Positions 33,085-37,616 of a DNA stretch of 37,616 nt are shown here, in pieces. The translations under genes were made by a program, and so were the position numbers. The first letter of the stretch is position 1. Each line of letters starts with the position of its first letter. The DNA comes from BJHL01 sp035299305 (GTDB lineage Bacteria; Planctomycetota; Phycisphaerae; Phycisphaerales; UBA1924), in the NCBI GenBank assembly GCA_035299305.1, contig DATGWV010000176.1, forward strand, positions 1 through 37,616, in the 5' to 3' direction. The notes beneath the pieces were generated by a model. The model was not told where the DNA came from. It was given only the letters and a program-made list of their open reading frames with translations, and made no database searches.

Positions 33085-34392
33085 ATGTTGAAGACTCTCC
33101 GCATGATGTGCCTGGCGCTGGTGATGACGCTGGGCGTGACATTCACGGCATCGCAGGCGTTCGCGGCGGACCGCGTGACGCTGAAGGACGGCACGGTGCT
33201 GGAAGGCAAAGTGATCCGCGAAGAAGGCGGGATCGTCTGGATCAAGGTTCGCGTGGGCGGCGTGGAGCAGGAGCGCATGCTGCTGCCCAGCGAAGTGAAG
33301 GCTGTTGAGCGCAACGTCGGTGACGCCGCGGCGGGCAAGTCGGAGAACGCGGACGAGAAGCTGGCGACGCCGGTGATCGTTCCGAGCGAAGAAACGACGA
33401 GCAAGCCCGGTGTGCCCCGCGCGATGGTCATCACAATGGGTGACAAGGCAGTGGGCGACATGGTGGGTGTGTACATGACGGCGTACAGCGTGCAGGATGC
33501 GCTGCCCACGATTGAGAAGGAAATCGGCAACGACGGCACGGGCGTGCTGGTGCTGCGGATCAACTCGGGCGGCGGCTACCTGATGGAGATTCAGAAGCTG
33601 TCGGACATGATCGAGTATGAACTCAAGCCCAAGTTCCGCGTGGTCGGCTGGATTGAGTATGCCACCAGCGCGGCGGCGATGACGGCGCACGCGATTGAAG
33701 AGCTCTACTTCACGTCGCGCGGCGAATATGGCTCGTGCACGGGCTTCGCGGGCAGTGCGTATCGCCCGGTGGAAGGCTACGACCTGCAGGAGGTGCTCTT
33801 CCAGATGGAGAAGATCAGCGCTCGCGGCAAGCACAACCCGCTCATCATGCGCGCCATGCAGATTCAGCAGCCGCTTTCGGCGACGGTGAAGCCTGACGGC
33901 AGCGTGGAGTGGTACGGTGACGCGAAGGGCGGCGAGATCGTCGTGAATCGCGACAACGAAGTGCTCAGCTTCAACTCGGTTGAGGCGGAGCGCGTGAAGT
34001 TCTCACGCGGGACGGCGGACACGCTGGAAGAGCTGACCAAGGCGATGGGCTACAACGAGCTCAACTGGGTTGGCGAGAAGATGCCTGGCGTGGCGTGGCC
34101 TGTGAGCAAGGCTGAGAAGATGCAGATGGACTTCCGTCGCAAGACGGTCGAGGGCGAGAACTCCATGCAGCTCGTGGCGGGCAAGTTCAACCGTCTGGCG
34201 ACGGCGGCGTCTCAGGAACAGGATCGCACGCTGCGGGCCGGTCTGGTGGGTCAGGCCCGCCGGGAACTGGAGAAGCTCGAGGCGATCATCCGCAACAATC
34301 CGCGCATCGCGCTGATCAACTGGGGCGGCGAGCCGGAGTTCCGCGAGTGGATTCAGGAACGCAAGGACTTCCTGCGTGATCTGATGCGGTGA
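33085..34392 (+). CDS. Secreted ClpP/NfeD-like serine protease-fold protein
   Basis: A 435-residue exported protein: signal peptide MLKTLRMMCLALVMTLGVTFTASQAFAA, then a small beta domain RVTLKDGTVLEGKVI. A ClpP/crotonase-like domain follows with the oxyanion glycine stretch LRINSGGGYLMEIQ (158-170) and a candidate nucleophile Ser195 in EYATSAAAMTAHAIEELYF. This pattern resembles NfeD/SppA-type membrane or periplasmic serine proteases. No C-terminal NfeD OB domain is seen; the C-terminus is helical (ELEKLEAIIRNNPR). Activity is inferred from Ser195 only. Together with the upstream Ser-less paralogue it could form a hetero-oligomer. A strong terminator follows. Confidence 0.75.
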   Translation: MLKTLRMMCLALVMTLGVTFTASQAFAADRVTLKDGTVLEGKVIREEGGIVWIKVRVGGVEQERMLLPSEVKAVERNVGDAAAGKSENADEKLATPVIVPSEETTSKPGVPRAMVITMGDKAVGDMVGVYMTAYSVQDALPTIEKEIGNDGTGVLVLRINSGGGYLMEIQKLSDMIEYELKPKFRVVGWIEYATSAAAMTAHAIEELYFTSRGEYGSCTGFAGSAYRPVEGYDLQEVLFQMEKISARGKHNPLIMRAMQIQQPLSATVKPDGSVEWYGDAKGGEIVVNRDNEVLSFNSVEAERVKFSRGTADTLEELTKAMGYNELNWVGEKMPGVAWPVSKAEKMQMDFRRKTVEGENSMQLVAGKFNRLATAASQEQDRTLRAGLVGQARRELEKLEAIIRNNPRIALINWGGEPEFREWIQERKDFLRDLMR

Positions 34393-34412
34393 GACAACGT
34401 GATTTGATTCGG

Positions 34413-34442
34413 AAACCCGCGAGTCACCCTCGCGGGTTTTTC
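34413..34442 (+). terminator. Rho-independent terminator after the ClpP-fold pair
   Basis: CCCGCGAG and CTCGCGGG form an 8-bp stem around TCACC, followed by TTTTTCTTT; AAA on the left extends the stem. It ends the two-gene transcript. Confidence 0.9.
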
Positions 34443-34487
34443 TTTGGGCATTTCGGGGCGTGGTCGCTTGGTTTGGGGCGGTTTCGC

Positions 34488-34527
34488 TACAATCGCCGCT
34501 CGTCCTGATTGGAGGGCGTTGAAGGAG
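34488..34527 (+). promoter_or_regulatory. Candidate -10 box and ribosome binding site of the M3 peptidase gene
   Basis: TACAAT occurs at about 34488-34493, and AAGGAG at 34522-34527, 9 nt before the ATG at 34537. This is a conventional leadered arrangement, in contrast to mcsA and cca. Confidence 0.5.
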
Positions 34528-34536
34528 TTTTGTCGC

Positions 34537-36267
34537 ATGTCGATCGTTCCCGCGCAGTTTGACGGCACGAAGTTCGCGCATATTGAACCGCTGATGAAGG
34601 AATTGCTGGCGCGGCCTGTGCGCAGCCGGGAGGAGTTGGAGCGTTGGCTGACGGATCGCAGCGATATTTCGGCGGCGTGCAGCGAGGCTCGCGCGAATCT
34701 GTACATCACGATGACGTGCGACACGGACGACAAGAACGCGGCTCGCGCGTATGAGGTGTACATCACCGAGGTTGATCCGAAGCTCAAGCCGTACTCGTTT
34801 GAGCTGGAGAAGCGATTTGTGGCGCTGGCGCAGCAGTTTGAACTGCCGGGCGAGCGATACACGGTGCTGGTGCGCGGGGCGAAGGCGGAAGTGGAACTGT
34901 TCCGCGAAGAGAACATTCCGCTGGAGACCAAGCTGTCGCAACTGGGGCAGAAGTTCGAGACGCTGGCGGGAAGCATGACGGTGCAGTTTGAGGGGCAGGA
35001 GCGGACGCTGCCGCAGATGGCGCGGTATCAGGAGATGACGGACCGCGCGACGCGTGAATCGGCGTGGCGTGCGGTGAGCGAGCGGCGCTTCAAGGAAGTT
35101 GACAACTTCAACGCGATTTACGATGAGATGATCGGGCTGCGGCACAAGGTTGCGAAGAACGCGGGCTTTGAGAACTACATCGGGTACGCGTACAAGAGCA
35201 AGCATCGGTTTGATTACAGCGTGAAGGAGTGCGAGGACTTCCACGCGGGCGTGGAGAAGGCAGTGGTGCCGCTGGTGCGTGCGCTGGAGAAGAAGCGCGC
35301 GAAGGAACTGGGCGTGGATGTGCTGCGGCCCTGGGATTTGGCGGTTGATCCGAAGGGTCGCGGGCCGCTGAAGCCGTTTAATGGCGGGCGCGAGCTGATG
35401 AGCAAGTCGGTCGCGGCGATGAAGCGGCTGGACTCGCGGTTGGCGGGATTGCTCAGCGAACTGGGTGACGGCAGTGAGACGCGCGGTGCGCGCGACGGGG
35501 CGTGTCTGGACTTGGACAGCCGCAAGGGCAAGGCGCCGGGCGGGTATCAGTACATGCGCGATGGCAGTCGCAAGCCGTTCATCTTCATGAACGCGGCGGG
35601 GCTGCACAAAGACGTGGAGACGATGGTGCACGAAGCCGGGCACGCGTTTCACAGCATGTTGTGTCGGAGCGAGCCGCTGGTTGACTATCGCCACAGCCCG
35701 ATTGAGTTTGCGGAAGTGGCGAGCATGAGCATGGAACTGCTGAGCATGCGGCACTGGGATGCGCCGGGCAGTTTTTATGACGGCAATCCTGTGGACTTCC
35801 AGCGCGCGTGTCGCGAGCAGCTCAAGCGCAGCGTGCTGCTGCTTCCGTGGATCGCGACGATCGATGCGTTCCAGCATTTTGTGTACGGCTTCCCGACACA
35901 TTCGCGGCAGCAGCGCACGAGCTACTGGCTGGGGCTGGATCAGCGCTTCGGCGGCACGGCGAACTGGGAGGGCATCGAGCAGTATCGCGGCAGCCTGTGG
36001 CAGCGGCAGTTGCACTTGTTCAGCCATCCGTTCTATTACATCGAGTATGGCATCGCGCAGCTTGGCGCGCTGCAGTTGTGGCTCATCAGTCTGGAGAAGG
36101 GCGAGAAAACTGCGATTGATTACTACATGAAGGGCCTGAGCCTGGGCGGCAGCAAGCCGCTGCCTGAGCTGTTCAAGGCGAGCGGGCTGGAGTTCAACTT
36201 CGGGCCGGCGATCATTCAGCGGCTGGCGGATCGGGTGCAGAAGGAACTGGAAAAGCTGCCGGAGTGA
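34537..36267 (+). CDS. M3-family oligoendopeptidase (PepF-like)
   Basis: A 576-residue zinc metallopeptidase. The active-site motif is MVHEAGHAFHSML (His365, Glu366, His369), with the third ligand expected in IEFAEVASMSMELL about 25 residues on. The FNAIYDEMIGLRHKVAKNAGFENYIGY segment and the C-terminal HPFYYIEYGIAQLGALQLW are typical of the PepF/oligopeptidase F branch. It is cytosolic (no signal peptide) and would cleave short peptides. Length fits the family (about 560-600). The ATG is backed by AAGGAG. The following SMR gene starts 5 nt after the stop, so the two are probably co-transcribed. Confidence 0.92.
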   Translation: MSIVPAQFDGTKFAHIEPLMKELLARPVRSREELERWLTDRSDISAACSEARANLYITMTCDTDDKNAARAYEVYITEVDPKLKPYSFELEKRFVALAQQFELPGERYTVLVRGAKAEVELFREENIPLETKLSQLGQKFETLAGSMTVQFEGQERTLPQMARYQEMTDRATRESAWRAVSERRFKEVDNFNAIYDEMIGLRHKVAKNAGFENYIGYAYKSKHRFDYSVKECEDFHAGVEKAVVPLVRALEKKRAKELGVDVLRPWDLAVDPKGRGPLKPFNGGRELMSKSVAAMKRLDSRLAGLLSELGDGSETRGARDGACLDLDSRKGKAPGGYQYMRDGSRKPFIFMNAAGLHKDVETMVHEAGHAFHSMLCRSEPLVDYRHSPIEFAEVASMSMELLSMRHWDAPGSFYDGNPVDFQRACREQLKRSVLLLPWIATIDAFQHFVYGFPTHSRQQRTSYWLGLDQRFGGTANWEGIEQYRGSLWQRQLHLFSHPFYYIEYGIAQLGALQLWLISLEKGEKTAIDYYMKGLSLGGSKPLPELFKASGLEFNFGPAIIQRLADRVQKELEKLPE

Positions 36268-36271
36268 AGAT

Positions 36272-36667
36272 GTGACTGATGCAACGCGTGAAGCAGTCAG
36301 CGGGGTTGTCGCCAGCACGCTGGCGCAGACACCGGCTGCGCCGGCGCCGTGGATGAATCCGTGGATCATGCTGGTGATCGCGGGTTTGTTGGAAGTGGTG
36401 TGGGCGAGCGCGATGAAGAGCACGCAGGGGTTCACGAAGCTGTGGCCCAGCGTGATTGTGATTGTCGCGATGATCGCGAGCTTTGCGCTGCTGGCGCAGG
36501 CGATGAAGTTTCTGCCTGCGGGCACGAGTTACGCGGTGTGGGTGGGCATCGGCGCGGTGGGCGTGGCGATCTTCGGCATGGTGTGGCTGAAGGAGCCCGC
36601 GACGGCGTGGCGCATCGGGTGCATGCTGCTGATTGTGCTGGGCGTGATCGGGCTGAAGGTGAAGTGA
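36272..36667 (+). CDS. SMR-family exporter, Gdx/SugE-like
   Basis: A 131-residue small multidrug resistance protein with four transmembrane helices. WIMLVIAGLLEVVWASAMKSTQGFTKLWPS matches the Gdx (SugE) subfamily, including the essential helix-1 Glu (Glu41) and the following Trp. Gdx proteins export guanidinium ion in exchange for protons as dimers with dual topology. The start is probably GTG 36272 with GGAG about 8 nt upstream, giving a 27-residue N-terminal extension. An ATG at 36350 would give the standard family length but lacks a ribosome binding site. No guanidine riboswitch is visible, and the gene follows the peptidase by only 4 nt. Confidence 0.88.
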   Translation: MTDATREAVSGVVASTLAQTPAAPAPWMNPWIMLVIAGLLEVVWASAMKSTQGFTKLWPSVIVIVAMIASFALLAQAMKFLPAGTSYAVWVGIGAVGVAIFGMVWLKEPATAWRIGCMLLIVLGVIGLKVK

Positions 36668-36692
36668 ATCTGCAGTCAGCGATGCGAGCGGC

Positions 36693-36709
36693 CTCACGCG
36701 GTGCGTGAG
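36693..36709 (+). other. Hairpin between the SMR and hydrolase genes
   Basis: CTCACGC and GCGTGAG pair around a 3-nt loop. The candidate GTG start of the next gene lies within it, so it could affect translation initiation. There is no T run. Confidence 0.4.
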
Positions 36710-37616
36710 ACGCACCAATACTCACGCGTGCGGCGTGTTGTGTGGATCGTCATCATCGTGTATCTTGCGGCATTGGCGGCGTCGCATGTGTTGAGCGGGT
36801 CGCGGCATGTTTCGCCTGCGCGCAGTGTGCGTGTGGCGAATGGTGACGGCGCGACGATGGCGTATAGCGAGTGGGCCGCGCCGGTGGCGGATGCGCCGGT
36901 GATGGTGCTGCTGCATGGATCGCCTGGTGAGAGTGGCAACTTCGCGAAGCTTGCGCCGCTGCTGACGGCGCGCGGGTACCGGGTGATTGCGCCGGACTTG
37001 CTGGGGTTTGGCAAGAGCACGCTGCGTGTGGCGGATCACTCGATTCGGGCGCAGGGGCGCGCAGTGGCTTCGCTGCTCGAGCAGATTGGCGTGAATAAGG
37101 CGCACGTGGTGGGGTGGAGCAATGGTGGCGGCGCGGCGATGTGGCTGGCGCATGATCAACCGGAGCGCGTGGCGTCACTCACGCTGATGGGGAGCATTGG
37201 TGAGCAACGGTTTGAAGGCTCGGGCAATTACTACGTTGAGCACGTCAAGTATCGCGTGGGGTTTGTGCTGATTGGGGGGGTGCCGGAGTTGTTGCCGCAC
37301 TTTGGGGCGCTGGGCAGGTTTGATGAGCGTGTGGGATGGCTGCGGAACTTTGCGCAGAGTGATCAGCGCGAGATTGCGGGGCTGCTTGATGAGTTGTCGC
37401 AGCGCGGCGTGGGTGAGCGGACGCTGGTGCTGCATGGGGCGGGAGATGTGCTGGTGCGGGCGGAAAGCGCGGAAGCGATGCATGCGAAGCTGGCGGGGAG
37501 CACGCTGGTGATGCTGGATGCGAATCACTTTCTGCCGTTTCAGCAGGCGGAGACGACGGCGGATGTAGTGGATCGGTTTGTGCGCGGCGAGATGACGGAG
37601 CAGGTGACGCGCGAGC
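36701..37616 (+). CDS. Membrane-anchored alpha/beta hydrolase (partial)
   Basis: At least 305 residues, running off the right edge. It starts at GTG 36701 or GTG 36728, neither with a clear ribosome binding site. An N-terminal membrane helix (RRVVWIVIIVYLAALAASHV) precedes the hydrolase fold. Signatures are LLHGSPGESGNF (oxyanion loop), IAPDLLGFGKS, the nucleophile elbow VVGWSNGGGAAMW (GxSxGG), a candidate acid Asp in HGAGDVLV, and the catalytic His in DANHFLPF. The triad is complete within the window, so only the C-terminal end is missing. The family hydrolyses esters, epoxides or haloalkanes; the substrate is unknown. Confidence 0.85.
   Translation, partial: MRETHQYSRVRRVVWIVIIVYLAALAASHVLSGSRHVSPARSVRVANGDGATMAYSEWAAPVADAPVMVLLHGSPGESGNFAKLAPLLTARGYRVIAPDLLGFGKSTLRVADHSIRAQGRAVASLLEQIGVNKAHVVGWSNGGGAAMWLAHDQPERVASLTLMGSIGEQRFEGSGNYYVEHVKYRVGFVLIGGVPELLPHFGALGRFDERVGWLRNFAQSDQREIAGLLDELSQRGVGERTLVLHGAGDVLVRAESAEAMHAKLAGSTLVMLDANHFLPFQQAETTADVVDRFVRGEMTEQVTRE

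Noticed and set aside
36200..36272. A guanidine riboswitch ahead of the Gdx-like gene
   Set aside because: The gene starts 4 nt after the peptidase stop, leaving no room for a leader, and no riboswitch-like motif was seen.
34003..36525. An 840-codon open frame antisense to the M3 peptidase
   Set aside because: The composition (Arg, His, Leu and Gln-rich, no domains) is typical of the antisense of a GC-rich gene; the sense strand encodes a clear peptidase with HEAGH.
36720..37170. Minus-strand open frames opposite the alpha/beta hydrolase
   Set aside because: Arg/His/Pro-rich antisense sequence; the plus strand has the full hydrolase triad.
1..37616. tRNA, rRNA, CRISPR arrays, transposases or prophage genes
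   Set aside because: I looked for conserved tRNA arms, rRNA stretches, regular spacer repeats and transposase motifs and found none. The tail-fibre-like protein at 9128-10888 is a signal-peptide-bearing bacterial protein with no other phage genes nearby.

Overview
The window looks like chromosome from a high-GC planctomycete, most likely of the class Phycisphaerae. This is inferred from gene content, not from a marker tree. The pointers are a DUF1559/H-X-DG-like pseudopilin, secreted proteins ending in paired dockerin-like modules (DIDFNNNGVFPEDQDV type), a PEP-CTERM-like anchored zincin, tandem membrane proteins with C-terminal zinc ribbons, and ClpP-fold secreted proteins. I saw no rRNA, tRNA or CRISPR array.

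Layout. 1-2712 (minus): histidine kinase, STAS protein and the start of a GspE/PilB-type MshEN protein, read as one operon. 2876-5122 (plus): a pseudopilin, then a lamin-tail-like secreted protein with two dockerin-like modules, closed by a strong terminator. 5230-6995 (plus): mcsA-mcsB protein-arginine kinase pair. 7175-9123 (plus): S1/P1-type nuclease overlapping an MBL-fold hydrolase. 9128-12550 (minus): a tail-fibre-like secreted protein, then a DGPF/YCII protein with an ECF42-type sigma factor. 12741-14516 (plus): atpG and a YcxB-like zinc-ribbon membrane protein. 14551-17106 (minus): three tightly packed paralogous zinc-ribbon membrane proteins. 17151-22770 (minus): a secreted glycosidase-like TIM barrel, an unknown secreted protein, and a large propeller/Ig/dockerin-like protein. 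23093-24532 (minus): atpD with a strong terminator. 24830-25615 (plus): secreted HEVGH zincin. 25616-26336: G-rich spacer with hairpins and a possible small gene. 26337-29847 (minus): a compositionally distinct three-gene DNA-methylation island (5mC methyltransferase, MORC-like GHKL ATPase, Rossmann/methyltransferase-like partner). 30115-37616 (plus): CCA-adding enzyme, two secreted ClpP-fold paralogues, M3 peptidase, Gdx-type SMR exporter and a truncated alpha/beta hydrolase.

Two observations stand out. First, the plus strand is C-rich on the left and becomes strongly G-rich on the right. The change falls around 24.6-26.3 kb, and gene orientation flips with it (mostly minus for 14.5-24.5 kb, all plus from 30 kb, apart from the acquired island). 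That is the pattern expected at a replication origin, although I could not identify DnaA boxes or dnaA. Second, the methyltransferase / GHKL ATPase / partner cassette lacks a recognisable nuclease and is a candidate unusual restriction or defence system.

Several genes (mcsA, cca, perhaps atpG) have a -10-like hexamer only 5-9 nt before the start codon, which suggests leaderless transcripts. The ATP synthase gamma and beta genes stand alone rather than in an atp operon.
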